Assembly (NCBI GenBank): GCA_050176585.1
Contig: JBFXHX010000003.1
Span: 130,494-194,493, forward strand
Direction of reading: 5' to 3'
DNA: 64,000 nucleotides
Source of the DNA: CAYYWP01 sp050176585
Lineage (GTDB): Bacteria > Desulfobacterota > Binatia > HRBIN30 > CADEER01
The translations under genes and the position numbers were made by a program. Shown here in pieces: positions 9,327 to 18,357 of the stretch. The number at the start of each line of letters is the position of its first letter. Position 1 is the stretch's first letter. Under the pieces are notes generated by a model that was not told the DNA's origin, searched no databases, and saw only the letters and a list, made by a program, of their open reading frames with translations.

Positions 9327-10463
9327 CTATTTCGCGGGTACGCCGGCGATCTCCTCCGGCGTGAGCACGCGCCCGAACGCGCGAAAGTTCGAGATGATGC
9401 CGCCGGCGCCTTTCAGGCCGGCTTCCGGCACGTCCGAGCCGAGGTAGAGCGGGGTGCCGCTTGGGAACTCCACGTTGCCGGTGTACGTATTCTGTCCGAC
9501 CACCTGGTCGTCGACGTACATGGCCGTGGCGGCGTCGCCCCATGTGACGGCGACGCTGTGCCGTTCGCCGGGCTGCCACTCGGCGATGTTCATCCCGACT
9601 TCGCGTTCTTCCCCCGACCCGTCGGCGAGAATGAAGCGGAGATAGGTGCCGTTCTTGAAGACGCGCAGCAGGTTGGCCGGATCATTGGCGTTGCGCACCG
9701 TCACCAGCGAATAGTCGCCGTCCTCGCCACCGTGCCAGTCGGGCGTGATGTCGAGCATCACCGTCCCGGCCTCGCCCCGCAGGTTGCCCGCGTTCGGGAA
9801 GGCCAGGACCGACGAGCGGTCGAAGCGCATGCCGGATCCATCCTCGGCCAGCTCGAGGTTGTGCTCGGCCACCGGCGGCGTGTCGTCCTCGGCCAGCGTG
9901 CCGCGCTCGCGCGAGAGGGGCACGGATAGCACGACGTCGGTATCGCCGCCGGCCTCATCGCCCTCCTGCTGCTCGACGGTGTAGTCGCCGCTCTGGCCGT
10001 CGGCATGGCCGCGGCGGGGCAACTCCGCGACGCGTCCGCCCGCCGCGGCGCGGCCTTCCTCGGAGAGCGCGCCGACGTCGCTTCCGGCGCCAGGCAGCGA
10101 GCCGCCGGGAAGGTCCTGGGCGCGACGTGCACGGGCGGATGCATCGCCCTGGGCGGCGCCGCGCGCGATATCGGCCGCCGTCTTGCCCAGCCGCTCCGCG
10201 CTCGATCCGGCAGGCTGCGCGCCGCCGCGCGACTTCGGCCCGCGGCCCGCCATGTTTCCGACCGCTGGCGAGGGCGCCTCGACCGCGGGGTCGGAACGAT
10301 GACCGGCTCCGGCATCGGCAGGGTTACCCGCCGATAGGCCACGCCCGGGTGACGGCGGTGCGCCGCGGCCGAAAAACAGCAGTGCTCCGAGCGCCACCGT
10401 TGCAATCGCCGCCGCCGCGACTACGGGAGCTCGCCGCAACGTCTTCTCGCCTCCGAGCACCAA
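9327..10463 (-). CDS. Membrane-anchored LamG/concanavalin-like domain protein
   Basis: A 378-aa protein with one N-terminal membrane helix (about residues 13-32, VVAAAAIATVALGALLFFG). A long low-complexity Ala/Gly/Pro/Arg-rich stretch follows (35-180), then a C-terminal jelly-roll of LamG type (about 195-375). The lectin-like part shows MLDITPDWHG, the LRVFKNGTYLRFIL strands, HSVAVTWGD, a MYVDDQVVG hairpin and LYLGSDV, ending with the usual ISNFRAFGRVLTPEEIAG. The domain would sit outside the cytoplasmic membrane and could bind a glycan, which fits a location among glycosyltransferases. It converges with the propeller-GT39 gene to its left, only four bases apart. Confidence 0.75.
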   Translation of the reverse strand: MVLGGEKTLRRAPVVAAAAIATVALGALLFFGRGAPPSPGRGLSAGNPADAGAGHRSDPAVEAPSPAVGNMAGRGPKSRGGAQPAGSSAERLGKTAADIARGAAQGDASARARRAQDLPGGSLPGAGSDVGALSEEGRAAAGGRVAELPRRGHADGQSGDYTVEQQEGDEAGGDTDVVLSVPLSRERGTLAEDDTPPVAEHNLELAEDGSGMRFDRSSVLAFPNAGNLRGEAGTVMLDITPDWHGGEDGDYSLVTVRNANDPANLLRVFKNGTYLRFILADGSGEEREVGMNIAEWQPGERHSVAVTWGDAATAMYVDDQVVGQNTYTGNVEFPSGTPLYLGSDVPEAGLKGAGGIISNFRAFGRVLTPEEIAGVPAK

Positions 10464-10514
10464 CGATCTCGGAGCAGTCCGGCTCTGTCAAGCCTGCGCG
10501 TGTCTACGGCTGGC

Positions 10515-11942
10515 TTACCCGCGGGCCACCGCGCGCTCCGCAATGGCAGCGCCCGGCTCGTCCCAGCCCTGGGGGAGCTGAAAAGAGAACCGAGGCATCG
10601 TCTCTCCCACCCGAATCCTCTCTATCCGCTCGCCGTTCGTCAGCGCGAAGCGGGCGAGGTGTTCCGCACCGCTCAGATAGCGGATCGCTAGCGGGTCGAT
10701 GCCCATGACCTCGCACGCGACGGTGTCGACGGCGACGAGGTTTTCGCCCCCGATGAGCACGCCGCAATGTTTGGGCGATGCCGCGAGCGGCCCTTCTCCT
10801 TCGCCCGCGACGATGCCGTCGACGACGGTAAACACGCGCCGCTGCGGTGTGGGCTGCAGCGCCCCGGCGCGATCCGCGTAGAGCAGGATGCGGTTGAGAT
10901 CCACTACCGTGCGCCAGATCGTATCGTTGCGGGACCAACTGCCGCCCATGTTGCCCTCGCCACGCGCCGTGAGCTTGGGCGCCCGCACGACGGCGGAGCA
11001 GCCGCCGGGCAGGGGAAACCGCGACAGTTGCTCGGCAATGCGCGCGGCCAAAGGCGGCGACTCCGCGTATTCGTCGCCGCGCGGTGGCGCGCCGGCCGTA
11101 TAGTGCGGCAGCCAATACTTCTTCGGTGACAAGCCGATCACCGACTTCATGCTCAGCGTGGCCCCCGCTTTCTTGTGCGTTTTCATCTTCGGCACGTTGA
11201 TCACGAGATCCGCCGCCAGCGCGCTGTTCGCGATGCTGTACTCGTTCCGCCCGTTGCGGTGGTGGCGCACGGGCGTGCGCTTGTGACTGCGGTGAAAGCG
11301 CAGCCGGCGCGCGGGTGCCGCATAGTCGGTGAACACGCTGTCCGTCCCCAGGTCCACCACGGCGCTTCCGAGCGGATCGCCGGACAAGGCGATCGGGTAC
11401 AGCAGCCCGAAGTTGAACGACCGGCCGCCCACTCGCAGGTCGTCGATGATCATCTTGCGGCCGAGGCGAAACTCCCGGAGGTCCAGCAGCGGGATGGGCC
11501 GGCCGAGGGATCGCTCGAGCGCGCCGATCATATCGGTCACGCCCAGCGCGCGGGCGGTCCGGTCGAAGTCGCTTCCCTCCAAGGGACAATCGAGCACGGC
11601 TACCGAGCCCGATGGCCCGACCGCGCGCACGGCGAGATCCAGCAACGGGCGCAGAACCGACGCATGCGTCGACGAGCACGACAGCTCGTCATCATTCAGA
11701 TCGCGGTGAAAATCGCGGGACGTCACGAGATTGGGCTTGATGACGACTCGGCCGCCGGGCCGCACCATGCCGCCGAACGGATTCCATGCAGCGGTGCCGC
11801 CGTGCGCGGCGTCGAGGCCGAGCGCGCGCAGCAGTGTACATACGGCCTCGTACACCGGGTTGGGCGGATCGAACGGCGGCTGCCCGGTATAGCGCAGCTG
11901 CGGTTCATGGCACACCGCGACCTGTGCGACCGGCACCCGCAC
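10515..11942 (-). CDS. DUF362 domain protein
   Basis: A 475-aa member of the DUF362 family, whose biochemical role is poorly defined. Diagnostic stretches are GGRVVIKPNLV near residue 65, LVINVPKMKTHKKAG with MKSVIGL in the middle, and a C-terminal IGGENLVAVDTVACEVMGID. No iron-sulfur cysteine motif is visible, unlike DUF362 proteins fused to ferredoxin domains. The start is a GTG one base after the stop of the GT2-CapK fusion gene (TGA, G, GTG), so the two are almost certainly coupled. That context suggests a role in modifying the same glycan or lipid intermediate. Function beyond the family name is not claimed. Confidence 0.85.
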   Translation of the reverse strand: MRVPVAQVAVCHEPQLRYTGQPPFDPPNPVYEAVCTLLRALGLDAAHGGTAAWNPFGGMVRPGGRVVIKPNLVTSRDFHRDLNDDELSCSSTHASVLRPLLDLAVRAVGPSGSVAVLDCPLEGSDFDRTARALGVTDMIGALERSLGRPIPLLDLREFRLGRKMIIDDLRVGGRSFNFGLLYPIALSGDPLGSAVVDLGTDSVFTDYAAPARRLRFHRSHKRTPVRHHRNGRNEYSIANSALAADLVINVPKMKTHKKAGATLSMKSVIGLSPKKYWLPHYTAGAPPRGDEYAESPPLAARIAEQLSRFPLPGGCSAVVRAPKLTARGEGNMGGSWSRNDTIWRTVVDLNRILLYADRAGALQPTPQRRVFTVVDGIVAGEGEGPLAASPKHCGVLIGGENLVAVDTVACEVMGIDPLAIRYLSGAEHLARFALTNGERIERIRVGETMPRFSFQLPQGWDEPGAAIAERAVARG

Positions 11943-11943
11943 C

Positions 11944-14127
11944 TCACTGCACCTGCCGCTGCAGCTTGTAGGTGGAAAAGATCTGCGGGGTCAACGGCAG
12001 CTTCGACACGCTATGGTAGTGCTTGCCGGTGCGCCCGAGGGGGATCGCCTCCACGAACTGGACGTCGATGACCATGTCACCGCCGAGATGCTCGCGTATC
12101 TGCGCCATCAGCTTCTCCAGCTCGCCGTCCGAAAAGCGCGGCCCCCGGATGATCTTCAGCTCTACTTTGCCGAGGGTCTCCTGGACCACCTGGAATTGTC
12201 TGATGATGTGCCCGTAGTCCTTCAGCAGATGGGCGAAGAAGGTCCCGGGCAGGAAACAGCCATTGGTCCCGATGATGATCGCCTGCGTGCGCCCTTGTAC
12301 TTCGCCGATCAGCGGCAACCCGCGCCCGCAGGGGCATGGCGACTCCGCCGCGACCGCGAGATCGCCCAGCGCGTAGCGAATCAGCGGCACGCTGAGGTTG
12401 TTCAGGTCGGTGACCAGGACCTCACCCAGTTCGCCCGGTCGCACGGGCCGGCCGTCGTGCACGATCTCGACGATGTACGACTCGGCGTTCACATGGTGAC
12501 CCGCATGCGCTTCGCATTCGTGCGCGATGCCGCTGAACTCGCGACTGCCGTACTTGTCGAAGACCTTGGTGTGAAAGGCCTCCTCGATGAGCGCGCGGCT
12601 CTCCCTCGACAACGTCTGGGCGGACGAGATGATGCCTTTGGGCCGGACGCCATCGACACTGTGGGCGTGCAGATAATTGGCGATCATGTTGAACGCTTCC
12701 GCATAGCCGTCGATCAGCACCGGCTGCTTCCGCCGCAGGAACCTCACGAACCGGTCGAGGTTGCGCTCGTCCATGGCGAAAGCGCGAAAGAACGTGCGCC
12801 GCGACAGCCACGCGTCCAGGTGCTCGCGGACCGCGCGCAAGCGCGACAGACCGAGGGTCGAATGCCATAACCGCACCTGCCGGTCGCCGAACCGATAGCC
12901 GGTCCACTCGCAGTTGCGCAGCGTGGTCGCCCAACGCATCTCGAGCTGCGCCTTGTCCGCATAGAGGGTCAATGGCTCGCCCGTCGATCCACTGGTGGTG
13001 ACGGCCAGCATCTTCGACTTGTCGTGATGACTCGACATCAAGTCGAAATGCAGGTGCCGGCGGATCTCCTCCTTGGTCAGCACCGGCAGCCGCTGCAGAT
13101 CCTCCAACGTTCGGATGCTCGTCGGCGCGAGATGCTCGCGGTCGAATAACTCCCGGTAATACGGCACGTGCCGGTACGCGTGCAGGACCAGGCGCCGTAG
13201 CTTCAGCTCCTGAAGCTCCCGAATCTCCTCCGGCCGCAACCATTGGCTGGCGCGCAATTGGAAGTAGTACCGCCACACCGGAAAGGACACGAGCCAGTGA
13301 TGCATGGGCATGAGCAGGACGAAGAGGTGGAAGTAGAGCCGGCGCAGCACGCTCGGCGAGTCGAGCGGCTTCGCCAGCGGATGTGCCGCGAGATACTCCG
13401 AGAGAATGTCGCTGCCGGACGACATCAGGCGGAACTCGACCACGCCTTTCGCCAAATCTACGAGGCTGCGGGCGATCGCCTTGATGGGCATCACGGGGAG
13501 GAATGACGTCCCGAGCTTGCGATCCTCGAAGAGGGTTTCGATCTGTTGAATCTTGTAGCCCTTGGCATGCGCGGAGACCATCACCAACGTCTGAAAGTAC
13601 GCGTACGACAGCCGCCGCTGCAGGATGTGAGCGAAGATGTCCCGCTCACAGATGAAAAAGCCCGACTTGATGTCGAACATCTTCATGCGAAAGAGCACCC
13701 GCAGCATGATGTCGAGCGCTCGACTGATGAAGTACCGCACTCCCTTCACCCGGCCGATCATGCTGCGCCAGCCCTGCACGACGTCCGCGTTGGAGTATTT
13801 GAGCTCCCGATAGAGCCGGTACACATCCTCGGGGAGGTACTGCAGATCGCCGTCCATGACGGCGATGTAGCGCCCGCTCGACGCCGCGAAACCGGTTCTC
13901 CATGCGGCGGCGATACCGAGCGTCTGCTCCTGATGGACAGCGACCACGTCGGGATGTTCGCGTGCGAGTTGATCGATCAGCTCGCCGGTGTGATCAGTGC
14001 TCCCGTCATCTACGAAGACGACCTCGCCCTCTATCTGTCGAGTGGCGAACACGGCGCGCATGCGGGCGGCAAGCTCCAGCACGTTCTCGGCTTCGTTCCG
14101 GCACGGAACGAGGACGCTGAGCTCCAT
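11944..14127 (-). CDS. GT2 glycosyltransferase fused to a CapK/PaaK-like adenylate-forming domain (727 aa)
   Basis: One continuous frame encodes two enzymes. Residues 1 to about 235 are a GT2 domain of the DPM1/polyprenyl-phosphate type: LSVLVPCRNEAENV, VVFVDDGSTDHT, and the metal site AVMDGDLQYLPED. From about 260 to the end is a phenylacetate-CoA-ligase-like domain as in CapK capsule proteins. It has the usual LVLHAYRHVPYYREL entry helix, the phosphate loop TTSGSTGEPLTLY, a DKYGSREFSG segment, a cysteine pair in SPCPCGRG, and the closing FVEAIPLGRTGKH. The GT2 half alone would charge a polyprenyl phosphate with sugar. The CapK half could activate an acid for transfer to the sugar, but this is inference. 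No stop, frameshift or membrane span separates the halves. DUF362 is translated immediately downstream. Confidence 0.88.
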   Translation of the reverse strand: MELSVLVPCRNEAENVLELAARMRAVFATRQIEGEVVFVDDGSTDHTGELIDQLAREHPDVVAVHQEQTLGIAAAWRTGFAASSGRYIAVMDGDLQYLPEDVYRLYRELKYSNADVVQGWRSMIGRVKGVRYFISRALDIMLRVLFRMKMFDIKSGFFICERDIFAHILQRRLSYAYFQTLVMVSAHAKGYKIQQIETLFEDRKLGTSFLPVMPIKAIARSLVDLAKGVVEFRLMSSGSDILSEYLAAHPLAKPLDSPSVLRRLYFHLFVLLMPMHHWLVSFPVWRYYFQLRASQWLRPEEIRELQELKLRRLVLHAYRHVPYYRELFDREHLAPTSIRTLEDLQRLPVLTKEEIRRHLHFDLMSSHHDKSKMLAVTTSGSTGEPLTLYADKAQLEMRWATTLRNCEWTGYRFGDRQVRLWHSTLGLSRLRAVREHLDAWLSRRTFFRAFAMDERNLDRFVRFLRRKQPVLIDGYAEAFNMIANYLHAHSVDGVRPKGIISSAQTLSRESRALIEEAFHTKVFDKYGSREFSGIAHECEAHAGHHVNAESYIVEIVHDGRPVRPGELGEVLVTDLNNLSVPLIRYALGDLAVAAESPCPCGRGLPLIGEVQGRTQAIIIGTNGCFLPGTFFAHLLKDYGHIIRQFQVVQETLGKVELKIIRGPRFSDGELEKLMAQIREHLGGDMVIDVQFVEAIPLGRTGKHYHSVSKLPLTPQIFSTYKLQRQVQ

Positions 14128-14205
14128 TGGCGGGTGCTGATTACCGCACTGTCCGAGCTTTGCAAGGGCGAGCGCGAACCGTTACAGGGGCGCACGAGCC
14201 CTCGA

Positions 14206-14964
14206 ATGGATCCGCGGTTGTACAGAAGCTTCTACGAGATCGAGGAGCACTTCTGGTGGTCGGTCGGAACGCGGCGCGTCTTTTTTGACACGATACATGA
14301 GTGCCTGGAGCGAACGCCGATGCGCGTGCTGGACGTGGGGTGCGGAACCGGCATCATGCTGCGCGAGCTCCCACGGGTCGGAGCGACCGCATGCGGTCTC
14401 GACGCTTCCGCTCTGGCGCTCTCGTTCTGTCGCCAGCGCGGGCTGGCAGACCTCGTGCGCGGTGATGCGACGCGATTGCCGTTCAAGACCGATGCGCTGG
14501 AGCTGGTGCTGGCCTTGGACCTGGTCGAGCACGTCGCGGATGACCTCGGCTGCGTGCAGGAGCTCGCCCGTGTGTGCCGAGTTGGCGGGCACCTCCTCAT
14601 TCACGTTCCCGCGTTCCCGTTTCTCTGGACCCGCAAGGACGTGATGAACCACCATTACCGCCGCTATCGCCGCGACGGCCTCGCCCGCATCGTCCGGCAG
14701 TGCGGGCTGCACATCGTACGGCTCTTCTACATCAACGCGTTCGTGTTTCCGGTCGCGGTGCTCCAGAGCATCGCCGAGCGCGCCGGCGACCGCGTACGGA
14801 GCGCCGCGGCGGTGGACGCCGACGGCGTCGAGCGCCTGTACCGCATTCCGGCGACGATCAACCGGTGGATGCTCGCATTGATGAAGCTCGAAGGAGCCCT
14901 GTCGCGCCGCGCCCGGTTGCCGTTCGGCATGTCGCTGGTGTGCCTCGCGGAGAAGCGGGCGTGA
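14206..14964 (+). CDS. Class I SAM-dependent methyltransferase
   Basis: A 252-aa methyltransferase in the cytoplasm. SAM-binding motif I is RVLDVGCGTGIML near residue 44, motif II follows at GLDAS, and the motif IV region reads LALDLVEHVADD. The HVPAFPFLWTRKD and HHYRRYRR stretches occur in methyltransferases of glycan clusters, and two hydrophobic patches near the C-terminus could touch the membrane. The open frame extends upstream to 13546 but overlaps the opposite-strand fusion gene. The ATG at 14206, giving MDPRLYRSFYEIEEHFWW, starts the family homology. It is divergent from the GT2-CapK gene, with about 80 bases for both promoters. Confidence 0.85.
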   Translation: MDPRLYRSFYEIEEHFWWSVGTRRVFFDTIHECLERTPMRVLDVGCGTGIMLRELPRVGATACGLDASALALSFCRQRGLADLVRGDATRLPFKTDALELVLALDLVEHVADDLGCVQELARVCRVGGHLLIHVPAFPFLWTRKDVMNHHYRRYRRDGLARIVRQCGLHIVRLFYINAFVFPVAVLQSIAERAGDRVRSAAAVDADGVERLYRIPATINRWMLALMKLEGALSRRARLPFGMSLVCLAEKRA

Positions 14965-15080
14965 GCCGCGCGGGCGCCATGTCCGCACTCGCCCGGGTGC
15001 GTCATGGGCACGCGATGCGGCACGCGCCGATGGAGCGGCGCCCTCGCGGCGTCGATTCGCGAAGCTGACGGAGCGCGGAA

Positions 15081-17999
15081 TCAGGAGCTCGGGGCGGCCG
15101 GTTCTGCGGCGTCCGCATCGGGTTGCGCGAGGCGCACGATGCCACGCAGGCCGGCGTCCGCGACGTACAAGTTGCCGTCGGCTGCCGCGGCCAGCCCCAC
15201 TGGTGTGTGCAGAGCCCCCGCGCCGAGCTCGGCGAGGCGACGCCCGTGTCGGTCGTACTGCAGAATGGTGCCTCGGTCCGGCTGTGAGAGGAGGACGAAG
15301 TCGTTGGCGACCAAGACGTGCGCGCCGGGAGACGCCGGCGACAACGGGACTTTCCATTCGCGGTGGTAGGCCAAATCCCTACCGAGAACGACGATGCGCG
15401 CGTTGCCGCTGTCCAGCACGAAGATCTCGTCGTCCGGACCGGTCGCGATGCTGGCGGGCTGGCGAAGTGGAAGGCTGCCCACCCGTCCCCGGGTCGCTTG
15501 CGCGTCTCCGTTTGGGGCGATGCGCACGATGCGGTCGCGCCCGGTATCGGCGACGAACAGGTTGAGCGCGCGGTCGACGGCGATCGCGCCGGGAGCGTCC
15601 GCATCCGGGATCGGAATGCTGCGTTGTACCGCGCCATTGCTGCCGATCACCGCGACGGCTTGGCGCTCGGCGTCGAGCACGTAGACAGTGCCGTCCGGTG
15701 CGACAGCCACCGCGCGGGGGTCGGTGATTGCGCCGTCCGGCCCGTCGGCGACGGCGCCCAGTGGGGCGCCGGCCGCGGAAAAATGCCGCACCTGGCCTGC
15801 CGCGCCATCGACCACGAACAGCTCGCCGCCATTGGCGACGGCCACGGCGCGCGGCTCGGATCCATCCGCCAGGCCGAGCCATGGCGCTGACGAGCGCGAT
15901 GGGGGCGCGTCCGGCGCCGTGTCCGGCGAGGAGCCGTACGGCTGCACCTGCGCCACGCTCAGCGCGGGTAGAGGGCGCGGCTCCAGCACGGGGTCGGGAA
16001 TGGCTGCTGCGAGCTGTGCCGGGCCGACCAGGTACGCGTAAAACATCGGAATGCCGGTCGTCGTGTCGACGGTCTCCGCCCAGCCGTCCGGATACGCGCG
16101 CTCGATCGCTTGCCGCCGCTCCGCCGCTGCCGACCAGAAGGCGTCAATGATGAAGGCGATGCCCTTGTGAGCGGGAATGCGTCGCAGCGGCAGCGGCAAT
16201 GGGTCCTCGCGTACATCGACGCCGTCGACGTCGGGAATGAGGAAGCGCTCCGTATCGTACAGCAGCGAGTTGCGGCCGAGGACGTACACTTGGAACCGAC
16301 CGTTCACCGCCGCCACGTACCGAGACAGGATCGTATTGGCCCCGGCGATCTGCATGCGCCCGATGTGCACGTTGAAATAGTCGTCGTAGTTGGCGCGCGC
16401 GCTGAGTCCGAGAAACAGGACGACCGGCAACGCGAAGAGCGCGGTCCCCGCCCGGCCGAACAAGCGGCCGGTCGCTCGCCAGCCGCCGTCGATGACCAGC
16501 GCGGGGAACAAGCAGATGACGGGCACGGCGGCGATCACGCGGGGCGAGAACATCGCGTCCACGGTGAGGATCGAGCCGAACACGAGCGTCGCCCAAAACC
16601 AGACCGCCAGCAGGAAGTACGAGCTCCGGTAGGCGCGCAGCGTTACCGCCACGACGCCGATGACGAAGAGCGCGCTCGACCAAAAGTCGATCAACCCATC
16701 GCCGCGGTGGCCGTGTTGCATGCTGGTCTCGCCGCGCCAGTTGAACGCGGTGAGCGTATTGACGATTTGGTTGCGCAACACGGCGGGGACATTGTCGACA
16801 TTCTGCGCGGTGAACGCGTGCTGCAGGCCCGCGGGGGTGAGGAGAAATACGCCTTCCATGCGGCTCACCAGCGCGTGCGGATGCTGCGAGAATACGAGCA
16901 GCATCGGCGCCATGAACAGCACGGCTCCGATGCCCAACACGGCGATGTTCGCCCTCTGGCGGCGGAAAAAGCCGCGCTCCGTGATGAGCTTGTGGGCGAG
17001 ATATGCGGCGCCGAGCGCCGGCGCGAGGCGTGCCGCGTAATAGACGTTCAGGGAGAGCCCGCTCGCGAAGCCCGCCAAGAGCCAGTCAAGCGGCTGCCGG
17101 CGCTGCACGCCGCGCACCAGAAAATACAAGACGAGCAGCGTGGCGACCTGTGCTTGGACGTAGTTGATGCCGGCGCGGCTGAAGTGAATCTCCCAATGCG
17201 ACACCGCGAGCAGGAACGCCGCCAGGGCCGCGACCCGCGCTGAGAAGAGGCGCTTGGCCAACAGGTACAGGAGCAGCACCGCGAGGACTCCCTGGATGGC
17301 GGAGGCCATGCGAAAACCCCAGAGGTCCTCGCCGAGGACGGCCATCGCGGCAGCCGAGATCGCGAAGCTGATGTTCGGGATTTGATACCACCCGACTGTG
17401 AAGAGGTTGCGCACCTCGCCGTGCAGGATGCGGCGCGCTTCGAGCCCGCACGCCGCTTCGTCGCCGTGCACCTCGGGAGGGATCTGCGACAGATCGGGGA
17501 GGCGCAGGGCGACGGCGACCGCGAGAATGCCGAGAACGACCGCCATCTCGAACACCCGCCGGCGGTCGAGCCGCCAGCGCGCGACCTCGGAACGGGGCGT
17601 GGCGATGCCGAACCCGACGGCGGTCAGCGCGAGCCCGATGAGCCACGTGACGAACGCGCTCTCGTACGCGGCGGCCCATCCGAGTTGAACCACGGCAAAC
17701 CCGACCGCCCACACGCCAGCCGCGATGAGCAGTCTCGCCGCGGTGTGCAGCGTCGGTGGTCGGTCGAGGCTGGCCTCACGAGCGGCACCGGGCAGCGGTA
17801 CCCGCTCGTCGATGAGGGACAGCGCGGCGCCTCCGACCAGCGCCGCCACGGCGTAATACTGCACCGCCAGTGAGAGATTGCCGAGCGGAGCGATCTGGTA
17901 CTGCGCCCACAGCGCGATAGCGACTGCCACCGCCCATGCGACCAGCGCGCCGCCGAGCAACAGGTGATTGCTCGCCGATGTATCCTCAGCGCTCGCCAT
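15081..17999 (-). CDS. GT39-like membrane glycosyltransferase with C-terminal NHL propeller
   Basis: About 972 aa from the ATG at 17999; an in-frame GTG at 18038 would add 13 residues, and neither has a clear ribosome binding site. The N-terminal two thirds is a GT39/ArnT-like membrane body. The extracytoplasmic PPEVHGDEAACGLEAR motif (about residue 180) carries the acidic pair typical of the catalytic loop. The last 270 residues form an NHL-type propeller with at least four clear repeats (AVAPDGTVYVLD, LFVADTGRDRIVRI, IFVLDSGNARIVVL, LYVADAGLRGIVRL), probably periplasmic. It ends in a short Ala/Asp/Pro tail and converges with the methyltransferase gene. The donor should be a polyprenyl-phosphate sugar; the acceptor is unknown. 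Confidence 0.85.
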   Translation of the reverse strand: MASAEDTSASNHLLLGGALVAWAVAVAIALWAQYQIAPLGNLSLAVQYYAVAALVGGAALSLIDERVPLPGAAREASLDRPPTLHTAARLLIAAGVWAVGFAVVQLGWAAAYESAFVTWLIGLALTAVGFGIATPRSEVARWRLDRRRVFEMAVVLGILAVAVALRLPDLSQIPPEVHGDEAACGLEARRILHGEVRNLFTVGWYQIPNISFAISAAAMAVLGEDLWGFRMASAIQGVLAVLLLYLLAKRLFSARVAALAAFLLAVSHWEIHFSRAGINYVQAQVATLLVLYFLVRGVQRRQPLDWLLAGFASGLSLNVYYAARLAPALGAAYLAHKLITERGFFRRQRANIAVLGIGAVLFMAPMLLVFSQHPHALVSRMEGVFLLTPAGLQHAFTAQNVDNVPAVLRNQIVNTLTAFNWRGETSMQHGHRGDGLIDFWSSALFVIGVVAVTLRAYRSSYFLLAVWFWATLVFGSILTVDAMFSPRVIAAVPVICLFPALVIDGGWRATGRLFGRAGTALFALPVVLFLGLSARANYDDYFNVHIGRMQIAGANTILSRYVAAVNGRFQVYVLGRNSLLYDTERFLIPDVDGVDVREDPLPLPLRRIPAHKGIAFIIDAFWSAAAERRQAIERAYPDGWAETVDTTTGIPMFYAYLVGPAQLAAAIPDPVLEPRPLPALSVAQVQPYGSSPDTAPDAPPSRSSAPWLGLADGSEPRAVAVANGGELFVVDGAAGQVRHFSAAGAPLGAVADGPDGAITDPRAVAVAPDGTVYVLDAERQAVAVIGSNGAVQRSIPIPDADAPGAIAVDRALNLFVADTGRDRIVRIAPNGDAQATRGRVGSLPLRQPASIATGPDDEIFVLDSGNARIVVLGRDLAYHREWKVPLSPASPGAHVLVANDFVLLSQPDRGTILQYDRHGRRLAELGAGALHTPVGLAAAADGNLYVADAGLRGIVRLAQPDADAAEPAAPSS

Positions 18000-18357
18000 G
18001 CCTGCATAGGCACCGTCGGTCACGGACTTGACCCCCACTCGATGCGCATCGCCCGCACCCGTTCGGTCAGCCGGCGTGATCGAGCTCGGTGGTGCGCACC
18101 AGCCGTGGATTCACGATCAGACCTCGGGTATGCGCTGCAGCGCACCGGATGGAAAGTGCCACAATCGATGCACCCGTGCCAACGTGCGCCAGTCCCGGCT
18201 GGCGGTCGGTCGTTGCGCACCCGAGCGGCTTGACAGCGCCGAGCGTTCTCGGAAGCATACGGCGGCGAATCGTGAACGCCCGCCAGCCGAATCAGCGCCA
18301 GGACGCGTTGCGAGCAGCCGACAGCAGGCGCGATCCGGTTCAGCGCCCCGCGAGCCC
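18000..18357. other. Divergent intergenic region upstream of two GT39-like genes
   Basis: About 360 bases between the leftward NHL-GT39 gene and the rightward GT39 gene. The rightward frame is open back to 18028, but that part reads as Arg/Ser/Cys-rich non-coding composition. The region probably holds both promoters. I find no clear -10/-35 pair, terminator or RNA gene. Confidence 0.4.
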
